Positions 42,625-55,440 of a stretch of DNA of 64,000 nt are shown in pieces. The notes under the pieces were generated by a model, which saw nothing but the letters and a program-made list of their open reading frames with translations, did no database searches and had not been told where the DNA came from. Both the position numbers and the translations under genes were made by a program. Numbering within the stretch: the stretch's first letter is position 1; each line of letters begins with the position of its first letter. Origin of the DNA: Margaritispora aquatica (Eukaryota; Ascomycota; Leotiomycetes; Helotiales; Discinellaceae); NCBI GenBank assembly GCA_007644065.1, contig VJWN01000011.1:1256516-1320515 (forward strand). Reading direction: 5' to 3'.

Positions 42625-43841
42625 ATGGCGTACAGAAACCGACCATATCAAGGCCACAATCAAAGTTTCGCAACAAATGCCTTGGGTTACAACTCGAGCC
42701 AACCTCCTGCCTACTCTGCAGCTTTCTCGGGCGCTCAATATGTGGGTTTTTCGAACTGCCAGCCACCTCTTCAAAGCTTCCATCAACGTGTCGCAAACAA
42801 TCAAGTTGGCTACAGCACCAACCACTCAACACCAATTCCCACACCCCAAAGTAACTCACACAGCAGCGGTGAAGATGCATTCACACTCAAGCAGATTCGG
42901 AGAGAGCTCGCCAACATCGTGCGACCCCAGCCCCCCATTACACGCAAACCCGGGTTCTATAACCAGGTGCACGTCCTACTCCTACACTGGACCGGCGACC
43001 CCGCCTTCAATGACGAGCTCTGGCGCCTACGACGTATCTTCAAGCAAGGCTTCAATTTCCACACCGTGCGCAAGTACCAGATGCCGCTCGAAGACGCCCA
43101 GGTCGCTGTTGAAGCATATGTCGGGACGTGGATTGAGAAGTTTGGGGGAGCGAAGAGTTTGCTTGTGGTTTATTATAGTGGTCATGGGGGTGTAGAGGCG
43201 GATGGGAGCGTGTTCTGGGCTGATGGGTAAGTGCTTTTGTGTTTTGTGTTTTTGAGCTTGAGGAACTACCTACTTTCTGGCTCTGTGAGTATCTAAGCTT
43301 ATTTGAATCTCGCTACAGACAGGCCAATAGCCCCAGAATGAACTGGTCAGCCATCCAACCGCTCCTTGAGAACGCACCAGCTCAGGTCTTGCTACTACTC
43401 GACACATGCTACGCCGGCGCCTCAACCCCCTCTCATCCCAACAATTACTCCAACAAGATCAACAGCACCCACAAAGCCGGAACAACCGAGCTCCTCGCTG
43501 CCTGCGGCTTCGACAACAAAGCCAACATGCCGGGCCCTGCATCTTTCACCGAGGTTTTGATTCAAACCCTTCAGGGCTTCCTGGATGAGGGAAAGGCGTT
43601 CTCGACGCAGATCTTGGCGAAGAGAGTGCTGGAGAAGATGAAGGGTTTGAGGTATGCTGGTGATGGTGGTAGTGGTGGTGAAGTTAGGGGCAAGGGATTG
43701 CAGGCAAAGATACCGATGTTTCATCGTCTTGTTGGTGGGTCGAATCGGGCGCCGATTTTAGTGAGGAGTTTTGGAACGAAGAAGAAGAAGGAGGAGAGAG
43801 CGGAAATGGGAGGTAGTAGGCGTAGGGACATGCGGAAGTGA
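42625..43841 (+). CDS. caspase-like cysteine protease (C14 fold) with Gln/Asn/Pro-rich prodomain
   Basis: Two exons (42625-43226, 43319-43841) encode 374 residues. The first 85 residues are Gln/Asn/Pro/Tyr-rich, like metacaspase prodomains. The caspase core starts VHVLLLHWTGDPAF and has the His of YYSGHGG (His187) and the Cys of LLLLDTCYAG (Cys231), the expected dyad. ELLAACGFDNKANMPGPASFTEVL is the following strand-loop-helix. The C-terminus is basic (KKKKEERAEMGGSRRRDM). The core lacks the usual metacaspase ALLxGINY start, so it belongs to a divergent fungal caspase-like group. It is the closest visible relative of the pseudocaspase 5 kb upstream. Confidence 0.88.
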
Positions 43842-45132
43842 GGGATGAAAATTGAGTATTGAGAATCGGGAAGTGTTGAGTGTTGTTGAGTGAGAGATTC
43901 AGGGGCATGTAAGACTACTAGTTTTGCTGGTTCTAGCTTGTGTGAACGAGTGCCAGCTTGCTTTGATAATGCTTGCGTTGGCGGTTGAAAGGCTGTGCGT
44001 TGATTAGTTAGATGGATTGTGTGGAGTACGGCAATATGGAGCTGCAGAAAACCTCTTATATTTTGAAGGAAGATACATTCAGGAACTGTCTGGCACTCGC
44101 TTAACTAGCTGAATATAACTAGCTGGATATTCAGCTAAAGACTTACCCCAATTTGCCACGAAGTAGAAAGTGACTCAAATTTCTCTTCACACATACTCTT
44201 ATGTGACTTAAATCTACTCCGCTGATCTCATACTAGCCACATACCAACACGATGGCGAACCTCTCTCTTTACCATAAATATAGAGCTCTACTTTTTGCCC
44301 GAGCTAAATTCAACAGTTCAAAAACATCAGACATTCCCAATCTTGGTATCAATTCGACGAAAGCCACGTTTGAGCATCTTGGCTGCCTATAAACATTCTA
44401 AACTATCTCAAAAAAACATTCCTCTAGTCTCGCGAATTAAGGTAAATGAAGGCATGTTGATGGGAGGATCACAGTGTCGAAAAAAGTAATTCAGTTCCAG
44501 ATGCAAAGTGTGAATGTTAATAAGGCCTACCTATTTCCAAGAACTCTTTAACTCGAGAAGTATAACTATGTTTGAACTTTTACTATTTACTCAGCTGGAC
44601 TTGCTGAATAGGTAGGTATAGAGAAAGAGACAATCTGAGATGCGACTTGATGAATCTGGGTCAGATAGCCGAGGTATTTCCCTCACTGTCAAGGTGAGGA
44701 TACGGAGATGGATGTGGTACGGAATATCGGTACATATGAAAGCGTGTTTACTTAGCTAGTTCAGAAGAGAATGAACGAAATGCTTTCCGAGAAGATAGAA
44801 AAGTCAACCAAAGACTTGTTGTCAGTTAGTGGAGGTGAACCGTTGCAATAGACATGTCACATGATAGTGCCCCGCCTTTGACAACCGAGGAACAAAAGGG
44901 GCAAGGATTTATTAGTTGGAAGCGACGACAATTCATCTCATTCTCACTAACTCCCAGTAGTATCGTCATCTCTATAATCGTGCCGTGATATCTAATGCTT
45001 CCCATTAAATTAAAGAGTTTATATTAGAAACAGTGGAATAATCAGCTTCAAACGCCTTTTCATCAGTCACAAACACCGTGGTTTAATTAATTACCAAGCA
45101 AACTAGCAAACTCTCAACTAATTCTTCACACC
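43842..45132. other. intergenic, nothing recognised
   Basis: AT-rich stretch with no ORF over 65 codons and no recognised RNA gene. Confidence 0.5.
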
Positions 45133-47021
45133 ATGGTCAACTCAAACAAGTATTCCAATCACCTATTCTCATTAGTTAATTAGACAACTAACACCATCCA
45201 GAACACCCCCATGTCAGCAATGCACCCAGCTCCAGCTCCAATTCCCGCTCCAACTCTCCTCACCACCACCAGAGCTAAACCAAAGATTCTGCCCTGCCTG
45301 CCTACCCACCATCCACGAAGCCCGCACGAATAAAACATACACCGTCCCCGCAACAGGCCACAAATACGCATACATCCACTACCCGCCCTTCCCCTCCCCC
45401 TCCTCTTCCACCCCCACCCCTTCCACCACCTCCAACAAAGCCAGGCCCACGCTCCTCTTCCTCCACGGCTTCCCCAGCACCAGCTACGAATGGCGGCACC
45501 AAATCCTGCACTTCCTGCGGCTCGGCTACGGGATCCTGGCCCCGGACCTGCTGGGCTCAGGCGGGACGCACAAGCCGCGCGATGTGAGGCGGTACGTGGG
45601 GCGGGTGATGGCGGCGGACGTGGTTGCGCTGTTGGATCACGAGGGCGTGGATGGGCTGGAGGGCAGGGGCGTCGTGGGGATTGCGCATGATTGGGGTACG
45701 TATCTGTTGAGTCAGTTGGTGGTGTGGTGGGGTGGGGATGGGCGGTTCGTGAAATATGTGTTTTTTAGCGTGCCGCAGTGAGTTCCTACATACCCTTCGT
45801 TCCCCTTCTCATGCCAGTGCTCTCGTTCTCTTGCGAGGGGTTTGGGGTTTGCTTCAGCAGGGATTTCGTCTTTTCGTTATTTTTCTAGGATCTGGCGAGG
45901 GAGAGTTTGATTTGAGAGGTGTTTGATATGAGAGGTGTTTGATTTGAGAGGAAATGTTTGATATACAAGAAACTAGCCTAACCCTCCTCCTTCAACAGCA
46001 CACTACCAGGCCGAAAAACAGATCTCGTAGCCTTCAACAAAGCGATGAAGGAGAAACACGGATACGAACTCTACGGGTATCAATACTTCCTAAGCGAGAG
46101 CTCTCGAGCCGGGAAGATCCTAGGCGCGAACGTGAGTCTTTCTTCTTCTTCTTCTTCTCCTTTGCATTCTCCTCAGAGGGCTCAGTTCCGTTACAAACAT
46201 AAATATAAAGAGCCACTCACTGTCCGGCTAAGAGCTAACAGCCCACCTCACAACGCAGTGGGAAACCTTCTTCAACCTCATCTACCCGCACTCGCCCGCC
46301 CTGTGGGAAACGCACATGGCTCCCCCCGGCGCCATGGAAGCGTACCTACTGACGCACACGGCGTCCACCAGCGCGCAGTTCCGCGCGCCCTGGATCACGG
46401 ACGAGGATCGCCGGCGCCATCACGAGGCGTTTGGCGACGACTATACCGCGTGCTTGAAGTGGTATGAGCGTGGGACGGGGAGCTGGGGGGTTGAGGAGGA
46501 GAGGGAGGCGTTGGCGAGGGCTGGCGATGGGAAGGGGAAGGGGGAGGCGGGAAGAGGGATTGTGAATCAGGGCAGGATTATGAGGGAGACGCTCATGCTG
46601 GCTGGGTTGCGGGATGCGGTCTGTAGCGCTGAGCGAGCGAGGGGGGTTATGGGACGGGTGGTTGAGAAGGGGTTGTTGAAGGTTCGTGGGTTCCTATTTC
46701 CTACCTTATCTCACTCGCATTGTTCACGTTACTGGCTTTTTTTTTTCTCTTGCTATTTTCGCCTTGGTCGAGGGTAGTGCGAGACGTGTGAGGGAGAAAG
46801 AGAGCAGGAGAGAAGAGATAAGAATCAAGCTGATGTTTTCAAACCAGGTCGTCGACATCGACGCCGGCCACTGGATCATGCAAGAGCGGCGGGAGGAGAC
46901 AAACGCGATCCTGGCCGATTTCTTCAAAAATGGCGTTCATAGCCCCAGCCCAAGTCTAAATCCAGATCCAAATGGAAGACAAGGAACACGTACAAATACA
47001 GGAACAGATTCGAAGCTCTAG
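45133..47021 (+). CDS. soluble epoxide hydrolase / alpha-beta hydrolase
   Basis: Alpha/beta hydrolase that would open epoxides to diols through an Asp nucleophile. Five exons (45133-45149, 45202-45777, 45999-46131, 46259-46681, 46848-47021) give 440 residues; the start has a perfect accATGG context. Motifs are the oxyanion loop LFLHGFPSTSYEW (His94-Pro97), the nucleophile GIAHDWGTYL (Asp169), a lid Tyr region HGYELYGYQYFL, and the catalytic His of DAGHWIMQE (His391). An extra Pro/Ser-rich loop lies before the first motif (about 66-85). The C-terminus is Pro/Asn/Thr-rich beyond the usual family end. Local GC is higher than in neighbours. Confidence 0.88.
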
Positions 47022-47676
47022 ATTCAAAGCGCGTCATGGATATAGGAAGATTACCTTGCTGTATCGGGATGAGATGAGCTCTGAGGGGAGGGGAGGAGTT
47101 TGAACATCTTCTTTTGTTAAGCGAGGCGGCCACCTACCTGCGCAGCATGTGAATCTCATCGCCTGCTTGCTTCATCCCTCATCTTACCAAAACCTCCACC
47201 TCAACATCAACCTCAAACCAAACCTCATCTGGTGGTTGAGATGAGTGAGGTGAAGTAAATTCAAATTTCAATCTCGGTTTCGATTTCGATTTGAGCTTCG
47301 ACTTTAAGTTCAACTTTCACGTAAAATAACAGGCAAGATCTCATGATAAGGAATTTCATACTATCAATCATGCACACATCCAAAAGAGTCAAATCACAGC
47401 AGCGTCTCCAAGTTCAAGTTCAAGTCCAAATTCAAATTCAAATCCAACTTCAACTTAGGGTATATATTTGCTTCATCAAAAAAAGGGTATTATTTCTAAA
47501 CAAAGCATTCATCGCGCTCTATTTGCCATTCCCACAAAACTCAAAATGCCAACCCCCCCTCAATTCGCAATTCGTATCCGGACATGAAATCCTACCTGTA
47601 AATTCTACCAAACTCATTTCTCTCGCGAGAACCTCCCATATGTCATGACTTTGTAAACCCACTCTACTCTGCCCTC
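47022..47676. other. intergenic between convergent genes
   Basis: The 3' flanks of the epoxide hydrolase and the transporter, with a degenerate hexamer tract (AAGTTC/AAATTC words) at about 47408-47455 and a related rc-like tract near 47258-47320. Confidence 0.5.
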
Positions 47677-49750
47677 TTAATATTCAAGTCCGTGATAAGA
47701 AGCGCTTCTAACTAAACTAGCACTGCTTCTATGACCCGTGCCGGGTCGTCTAAGGATGGCTTCCTCGGCTAAGTCCTCATTCGGCAGCCTGACCTCGTCT
47801 TTGATCTGACTCGTCAAATAGGCAGCCACGAGGGTAAAGAGGCCTCCGGCAGCGAGCACCACAGAGATACTGCGGTCTCCAGGGGTGCCACGAGGCTTCT
47901 GTAAGAATTTAAAGATAATACTGCTGCCAATTGTAGCAAGAATTTGGGGTGCGGCGACGGCCATATTGTGAATACCCAGGATAAGACCCGCTTGATCCTC
48001 GGGTGGGACCTCTTCGCCTCTCGCTTCTCTGGTTCGTCGAAGAGCATCGCGTTTGCTGACCTCGGCAGAAATGATGGCGAATGGTGCCCAGAGAGTCAAT
48101 GCCCATGAGATACCGACAATGCCGATGAGGGCTGTGGCAGCTCCGATACTGCGAACATAAAGAGTGCTGAACATGCATCCTGCAAAAATGAAGTGAGCAA
48201 TGAGCCACGCGCGACGAAGCGTGAGACCTGGGATGACCAAAGCATCCAAAAACCTCGAAAGTCTGGTAGTGTAGCTCTTGTTGCTTGAAATGGATGAGCG
48301 TGCCGAGTGAGAGTCGTATGATGGCGCAATGAAAAACGGCAAGAAGACGTTTGTTGTGAGGGAAGTGATTGCGTAGACAAGCAGGGCAAACGTTCCAATA
48401 CGTGTCGCTTTCTCGTACAATTTGTCGATTTCAGCAGGGGTCATATTTGGATTGGCCTCCAAGTAAGGCTGGACATAGATGTCGCCAATATAAGATGACG
48501 AATAGAACAACTGTGGGAAGTATCCAATCCAGGCGAAGAATTGGACCTCACACACTTTGCGTGTTTGGGGAGGCAGATTTCGGATAGATTTGAACACAGA
48601 CTTGAAGAATGCGATCACTCCACTGTCTCCTTGCGGCAATGCGGCCTCCTTGCGTGGATCGCGTTCTCGGATGAAAATCATACTAATAGCCACTGTACTT
48701 GCTAGCGATATTGATGCGATAGCACACAAAATTTCGAATTGCGTATGTCCAAGGAACCAGAAGTATTTTGGGAGATCAGCATAGCCGGCGACATATCCAA
48801 GGATGTTGCCAAACCCCACAATCCTGCTTGCCATGGCATTTGCAGATTCTTTAAAGTGTTAGTGTCAAGTGGTATTGGGGGGGGGGGGGGGACCGAGAAA
48901 TATTACCTTGTTGATGCGATGGGCAACAGTCCAAAATGAATGCTCGGATTCCAGCTTGCACTACGTATTGTTAGGGCGACCAAGTAACTAATTCTCGGGA
49001 AACCATACCAGTATTGATTGAGAAATCCAGCAGGTAAACGAAGCCTACTGCAACCACAATGATCACCATTTTGGCTCCATCGGATGCCCTGTCAACACCA
49101 AATAGGCCCAAAAATCCTCCAACAATATCTCTAACCCAAGCCAGACATAGCAGTGATACTATGGTAGCCACCGAACCAAAGAACATAAACGGAGTCCGCT
49201 TGCCCCAACTTGATCGGCAGTTGTCGCTGCGTATTCCCACATATGGTTGCACCAGAGCTCCGGATAAAGGTCCGGCTATCCATACCAAGGCCATCAGGGA
49301 TTTGCTCAACCCTAAGGATAAGAGATATGGTGTTCCGTTGGAGAGTTCGGTTGACCATGCCAGTTGGAGGCCTCCAATGCTGATTGTCAGCAGTATCATG
49401 TAGAGAAGGCCTTTGGATTCCTGGTATTCGTCTTGTGGTTGAGCTTCCAAGTCCCCTTGTTCTTCCATCAAACTATCATCTTCGTCCTCGTCATCCGAAG
49501 ATGAGAGTAGTAGTGGGGATGCCTCATGGTGAGGTTTCGCAGGACCCTCCTCTGTGTCTCCTCGTGCACCTCCACCGGAGAAATAATCACCTCCTGCTGC
49601 CATATCTCGCTCTTCTTCGTCCTTTGCCGACTGGTAGAGTGGCAGATGTTCAGAGCTATGGCTCGCTTTGGGAAGGGCGGCGGTGGTGGTGGTTGGTTGT
49701 GGTGCTGGGGAAGAGATTCTCTGTCTTCGTTCTTCGAGTTCAAACTGCAT
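47677..49750 (-). CDS. sucrose/alpha-glucoside:H+ symporter, SUT/SLC45 (GPH) family
   Basis: Twelve-span sugar-proton symporter of the plasma membrane or vacuole. Three exons (49750-49009, 48960-48907, 48848-47677) give 655 residues. A 110-residue hydrophilic acidic N-terminus precedes the first helix (LLYMILLTISIGGLQLAWSTELSNGTPYL). SDNCRSSWGKRTPFMF is the family's RxGRRxPF-type loop. GISWALTLWAPFAIISAEV and GLILGIHNMAVAAPQILATI are typical SUT/SLC45 helices of the second half. The central loop is Ser-rich. The start codon is divergent from NHX1. Confidence 0.9.
48877..48891. repeat. G15 homopolymer inside the transporter's second intron
   Basis: On the coding strand this is a C15 run 28 nt upstream of the acceptor of intron 2 (48906-48849). 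It is likely length-polymorphic or a base-call weak point. Confidence 0.9.
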
Positions 49751-51251
49751 TAAATACCGAGGGATGATCTCAATGTTGGAGTAGTAAAGTAGGTCAGCTT
49801 AATACTGGTAAGTCATCACGCGCGTGCAACTGCTGGCGGGCACTGCTGGCGATTGGCGATTCGATGTTGGTGTCCAAACAACAGCTCAGTCAGTCGATCA
49901 ATCGAGTCACTCGTTTGTTTGGTGAGGTGGTCTCGTGGTGGTAAGGTAGTAGGTAAGGTAGGGTGTGTTGTCTCAGGCTGAGCTGAATGCTTGCAGGAGC
50001 AGGAGCAGCAGCAGTAGCAGGAGCAGCAGGCAGAAGCAAGTTGACGATACGGTGGAAGAGTGTGAGAGGTTGAAGAGAGGAATAATCTGATTGATAGTTG
50101 GAGTTGAAGTTGGGAGTGTGAGGATATGGTAGACTGAGTAGATGTAGAGTACCTCGAGATATCACGGAATGACGCTGGTTGGCCCTGGAATTCGAACTGG
50201 GACTGGGACTGAGACCTTGGTTGGACCTTGGTTGGACCTTGGTCGGACCCTGGAGTGGTTGGTACTGATGGCGGCGGGTGTGAAAGAGAGATACTGGAGA
50301 GAGTGTAGGGGGGTAGAAGTGCTCTGACTGGGCAGTTAGCAGCAGTTGATCCTTACTGACCCTAGTGCCCGTGCTCGTGCCCGCCCAAAGTGGTTCTTCC
50401 GCTTTCATCGCGGGGAAGGGCGAGTTATACCGTAAGTTACAGGTTACAGGCTACAGGTTACAGGCTACAGTTTACAGGCTGGTTGTCCTTTCGTTTCAGG
50501 GCAGGGCAAGGCAAGGCAGGGCAGGGCAGGGAAGGATGGGGGACCTATTGCTTCTATTGCTGGCTCGAGTCTTGGCAGCTTTGGAATTGATTGCGAATTC
50601 AACGCAAGCAAGAGTTCTGAGTTGGATATTGAAGAATTAATTGTTGACAAAATATAATCATGCTTTCTTTGGTTCTCCTATTAAAGATCTTTCACCGGAG
50701 TGCATGTACACCATCTGCCGACAATCATACCCTACACTAAGGACACCATATCTTTCTACTTACTGTACTTGTAACAATCCCACATTTCGGTGGTTCCAGA
50801 GCTTGCATCATCCTCCCGAAGCTATCAATTTGATCGGGACAGAAGTGGGCTGGGCTGGGCTGGGTTGGCTTAACCTTTGGTTTGTTGGGTCTCAGAAAGT
50901 TCCAAAAGGTCCAAAGTCCAAAGTCCAAAGTTCAAAGATCTGAAGATCCAAAGTCCTCATCTCATCAAGCGCCATCCCATCAATTCAAGCATTTCGGGCA
51001 CTAAGAAGTTAGTGACCGACCGCGCATTGCATATTGCGAGATCAAAGACCTCTCTCCAAGACGACCATATCCTACCAGACCTTACCTCACCTTATCTTAT
51101 AAGAACGCCAACATACAACCGACTCTCCTGTCTGAGATCGCAATAGTTACATGTGTTCTTTCCTCCCACTTAGCTGCTCGCCGATGAGCCACGACTCAAT
51201 AAAAATTACACAGCTACAAGACTTGTCGCAAGGGACGACTGGCCTTTCAAG
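49751..51251. promoter_or_regulatory. shared 1.5-kb divergent promoter region (transporter / NHX1)
   Basis: Separates two divergent start codons. Contains degenerate direct repeats: GGTTACAGGCTACA-type words at 50430-50480, GGACCTTGGTT words at 50218-50250, GGCAGGGCA words at 50500-50530, and CAAAGTCCAAAGT words at 50905-50955. A 172-codon minus ORF (50408-49890) is built from such tracts and is probably 5' UTR or noncoding. Confidence 0.45.
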
Positions 51252-53431
51252 ATGTCGGCGATGATAAGTGGCATTGTCTATCAGCTCCTGAGTGAGTGCC
51301 AATCTTCGCAGATGGACAGCAGAACCTTAACTAATGGCACACAGAAAGGGAAGCTGAAGATTCCGATGAAACTGGTATGCCATGTGGGAAATAGTGCAAA
51401 GGTTTAGAACTGATGGAAGCACAGAACCGGATCCATCCCAGATGGAAATATCTTCATCATGGGCGCTATTCATCATGATCATGTTGCTGATCGCAGCTTT
51501 ATTCACAAGTTATTTGCTTCAGCAGAAAAAGGTGGAAGCGGTCCATGAAACGGTCATTTCTATATTTGCAGGTGGGTACTGGACAGGTGGTGCCAGAGGC
51601 TTCACTAACGGGAGCAGGTATGACGGTTGGGTTGATACTCCGAATGAGCAATGGAACTTCGATTCAGGACCTCGTGGTATTCGACTACCAGATCTTTTTC
51701 AATCTGCTACTACCACCAATTATTCTAGCATCGGGCTATGAATTACACCAGGCGAACTTCTTTAGGAACATAGGAACGATCCTGACATTCGCATTTGCTG
51801 GAACCTTGATATCTGCCATTGTATTAGGACTGTTTCTCTGGGTTTACACACGCTTGGGATTAGATGGTTTCGATATGACCTTCGTGGATGCCATCTCGGT
51901 GGGGGCTACGTTATCAGCTACGGACCCCGTTACGATTCTTGCGATCTTCAATACCTACAAGGTCGATCCCAAGCTCTACACAATCATTTTTGGAGAATCA
52001 ATCCTTAACGATGCCATTGCGATTGTCCTATTCGAGACAGCACAGCGATACAAGGAAGGGGGAGCTGCTGGAACATTAGGCTTCGTCAGTTTGCTGGAAG
52101 GTATTGGTATCTTCTTGGCCGTCTTCTTCGGAAGTTTGGTTATTGGAGTTGCCGTGGGCATTGGAACGGCACTGGCATTGAAATACACCTACATCAGGAG
52201 ATTCCCTAAGATTGAGAGTTGTTCAATCATTTTGATTGCATACGCCAGCTATTTCTTCTCCAATGGCTTGCACATGTCTGGTACGTGCCTTCTAGATGAA
52301 CTCCCACCCCTTTGCTAATACAAGACAGGAATTGTGACACTCTTGTTTTGCGGCATTACCTTGAAGCATTATGCCTACTATAACATGTCACGTCGAACAC
52401 AGCTCACCACCAAATACTTTTTCCAAGTATTGGCTCAATTGTCGGAGAATTTCATCTTCATCTATCTTGGATTGTCACTCTTTACGGAAACTCGATTGGA
52501 GTTCAAGCCTCTTTTTATCATCATCACCATTCTTGGGATCTGCGTGGCTCGATACTGTGCCGTGTTTCCGCTTTCGAGGTTGATCAATTGGTTCATCAGG
52601 TACAGAGCCAAGAGAAGAGGCAAGGATGTGGCGGATGAACTGCCTTACAGCTATCAAGCAATGCTTTTTTGGGCTGGTCTACGAGGGGCAGTCGGTGTGG
52701 CTTTGGCAGCAGGATTGACTGGTACCAATGCATGGGCACTGAAAGCTACCGTCTTGGTAGTGGTTGTGCTTACAGTTATTATCTTTGGTGGTACTACGGC
52801 CCGTATGCTCGAAATCCTGGGTATCCGAACCGGTGTGATCGAAGAGATCGATTCGGACGACGAATTCGATATTGAAAATGTTCCCGGTGGGTCTTATTAC
52901 AAGAACTCCGGAACAGGAATCGGGAACGCCCCACGACGAGGCAATGGATCCGTCCAACTATCTGGTCTTAGTAATGGCCACCACGAGCGACGAGGCTCAG
53001 AACGAGGAACGTACGTGAGCGGGAATTCTAGCCCTGGACTCAGACCTTCGAGCCTCAACCGCAAGAATTCCTCCAATGGCCGAAACCGTGAAGAACCCGA
53101 GCAGGACTTGCTTCAACCTCTCTCCACAGATTCAGACGCTGAAAGCGATACCTCTGATCTCCCACCAGCTGCAAAACGCAACCAGCGACAACGAGCAACA
53201 ACCATGCCCACTGATAGCGACCTGTCGAACCCTTACCCAACATCTGGCTCGTCCAGACCAGATGCACCTCACATCACAGCATCCGGTGCAATCAGTCAGC
53301 TCTTCCATGGCACGGCAGAGGACCACGCGGCATGGTTCAGGCAGCTGGATGAGGGCTTTATCAAGCCTAAACTCCTTTTGGATGGCGGGAAGGGTCCTCA
53401 CAATGGTGGTGGGCCGGGTGGAGGTGTCTGA
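51252..53431 (+). CDS. NHX1: endosomal/vacuolar Na+(K+)/H+ exchanger, Nhx1 type
   Basis: CPA1-family antiporter that acidity-couples Na+/K+ uptake into late endosomes and vacuoles. Five exons (51252-51291, 51345-51374, 51425-51571, 51618-52280, 52329-53431) give 660 residues. Visible are the amiloride-site helix FFNLLLPPIILASGYEL (99-115), ATDPVTILAIFNTYKVD, the ion-binding FGESILNDAIAIVLFE with the conserved Asn-Asp, and the Arg helix FWAGLRGAVGVALA. The 190-residue C-terminal tail is hydrophilic and Ser/Asn/Gly-rich, the usual regulatory tail. Exon 2 is only 30 nt; phases match throughout. Confidence 0.95.
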
Positions 53432-53875
53432 GTTTGAGCTTGAGCTTGAGTTCGTCGTCGTGTACCTAGTATTATGAAATGAAGTCGTGATAGATTTGCT
53501 TGCTTACTGTTATGGTTGGATTCCGGATGTTGGATTGGATTGGAATGGAATGGATTGGGCATTGTTTGTATGTATGCATGCATGGTATGGTTCATGAATG
53601 ACGGCGTTTTATGGTGTATGTACAATATGTACTTCAGTAGGTAGGCTACTACTTATGTGTCTACCTATCTGCTTACCAGTCTACCTACTTAATTTTGGCT
53701 TCGCAGCACACATTATGGCATGGCATGGCATGGCAGGGCAGGGCAGAGTAGGGCAGTTGTTTGGACAGGCAGCACCAGCTACCTACTTACCTTAGCTGGT
53801 GTGCATGGCTTGCATGGTATGGATAGTACCTTTACTTATAGAATTGAGAAACAAAACTTGAACACTTTCAAAGAT

Positions 53876-53904
53876 GCTGTCTGTCTGTCTGTCTGTCTGT
53901 CTGT
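53876..53904. repeat. (CTGT)7 microsatellite
   Basis: Seven tetranucleotide units in the 3' flank of NHX1. Confidence 0.9.
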
Positions 53905-54082
53905 ACCTCTTCTCCTATCTTACGTGCCTGTCTACTCATCTTCCTGGAACTCTAGACATGGGGGTTTTAGACATTGGAGTTTTAGACATTGGAATTTTGG
54001 AATCTTGGAATCTTGGAATTTCGGAATTCTAGTGGCTTGATAAGAGGCGAAATTAATTAAACCTTAGATGTGCAACAGAAAA

Positions 54083-54115
54083 GAATGCTTGAATGCTTGA
54101 ATGCTTGAATGCTTG
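54083..54115. repeat. GAATGCTT octamer tandem repeat
   Basis: Four contiguous copies of GAATGCTT. Confidence 0.85.
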
Positions 54116-54620
54116 ATTTTTATGAGAGATGATATGATATGAGATGAGTTAATATGAGATAGTGAGATAGTGAGATAGTGGTATTAATATTGAAACATGT
54201 CCGTCCCCCCCCCCATCCCGCCTCCCCTTGTTCTTGTTCAATTAATCACCCGAGGAGGAGCTGAGCCGTTTCGATAGACAGACAGAGATGGGGAGATTGA
54301 GATTCAGTTTTAGATTGAGATTTCTGCGATGTGCAACGAGAGGCTGGGGGGAGGGGAGGGGAAGGGGGGGAGGGGGGGCTTGGGGATTGGCTTGTGGTAT
54401 GGTAGAGTAAGGTGAGGGAGGTATGGTATGGTATGGTAGGTGGACTGGAGGGGATAGGAGTGAGGGGAGAAGAAGACTGAGGGGATAGGAGTGAGGGTGA
54501 GAGTGAGAGGGAGGGGAGAGGGGAGAGAGGGGCTTGATCTATTTCTGTTTCCCTTCCTGGCTGAGGCTGAGGCTGGATGGAGATCTGAGGATGGAGGGGG
54601 AGGGAGAGGGGGAGCAGATC

Positions 54621-55440
54621 TTATTGGCATGGAGCCAGATATTAATCTAAGGTGCGATGTGCATCAAAAACCTCAATCAGCTACCTACCTAGTATAATTA
54701 GATTTAAGCGTTAAGAAAATAGTTGATCGATTGTCCCAGGTGAGGTGAGGGGAAATTTAAAATTGAAATTAAGATATTGAGGCTCAAGAGGAGGGAGGGG
54801 TTGGAGGACCGGACCCTTTCTGGACGATTTTGGACGATTTTGGACATCTTATTGGCATGGAGGGAAAGTATTAATCTCAGGTGCGACGTGCAGCAAAATC
54901 TTAGTTAGTTAGTTAGCTAGCTAGACTTGGATGTCGGAAACGGTCGTCCTCGATGGAGGGAAATTGAGATTAAGATTGAGACACTGAAGCTCTGTTTTGC
55001 TTAAGCAGACCGGCGGAGCTTGCTTGTTTCTAGACGAGTTTGGAGATCCTATTGGCATGGAATCAGATATTAATCTCAGGTGCGACGTGCAGCAAATGTT
55101 CCGAAGTGTAAGTTCTGACCGACAGACCGACCGGCAAGTGGGAATATGGAGATGAAATGAGCCGTGTGATTGAGGTGATTTTGTTGCGGGGGTGATGATT
55201 GATATTGATAGAGATTAAGACGAGAGATATTGAGGCTCTTTTTACGTGATTTGAAGATCCTATTGGCATGGAGTCAAAGTATTAATCTCAGGTACGACGT
55301 GCATCAAAACATTCTGAAAGTGAGTTCCTTTGAGATGATTGACGTGATCTCTCTCGGTGTGGGGAGATTTGAGGAGTAAAATTTTGAAATTTGAAATTTG
55401 ATATTGGATATTCGAGATGAGATGAGATATTGAGGCTCTG
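54621..55440. repeat. degenerate tandem array of four ~200-230 bp units
   Basis: A 50-bp core (starting TATTGGCATGG and ending GGTGCGACGTGCAGCAAA, with TATTAATCTCA between) occurs at 54621-54670, 54849-54898, 55049-55096 and 55260-55309. A second conserved block (GAGATATTGAGGCTCT) follows each core at about 54772, 54978, 55225 and 55425. The intervening DNA has diverged. Eroded copies of the right half of the core (…CGATGTGCAACA/GATGTGCATCA) lie at about 54051-54080, 54310-54340, 55579-55610, 55863-55890 and 55914-55940. The units have no ORF, no terminal inverted repeats and no tRNA-like or 5S-like boxes that I recognise. Confidence 0.75.

Noticed and set aside
39333..43841. RiPP (dikaritin/ustiloxin-type) gene cluster around the S41 protease
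   Set aside because: No UstY-like DUF3328 oxidase, tyrosinase or repeat precursor peptide is visible in the flanking 10 kb.
49890..50408. 172-codon minus ORF upstream of the transporter
   Set aside because: Repetitive low-complexity composition and position 140 bp upstream of a well-supported start suggest leader or promoter DNA.
54310..54630. 106-codon minus ORF rich in Pro/Leu/Ser
   Set aside because: Produced by purine-rich GGGGAG tracts on the plus strand; no coding character.
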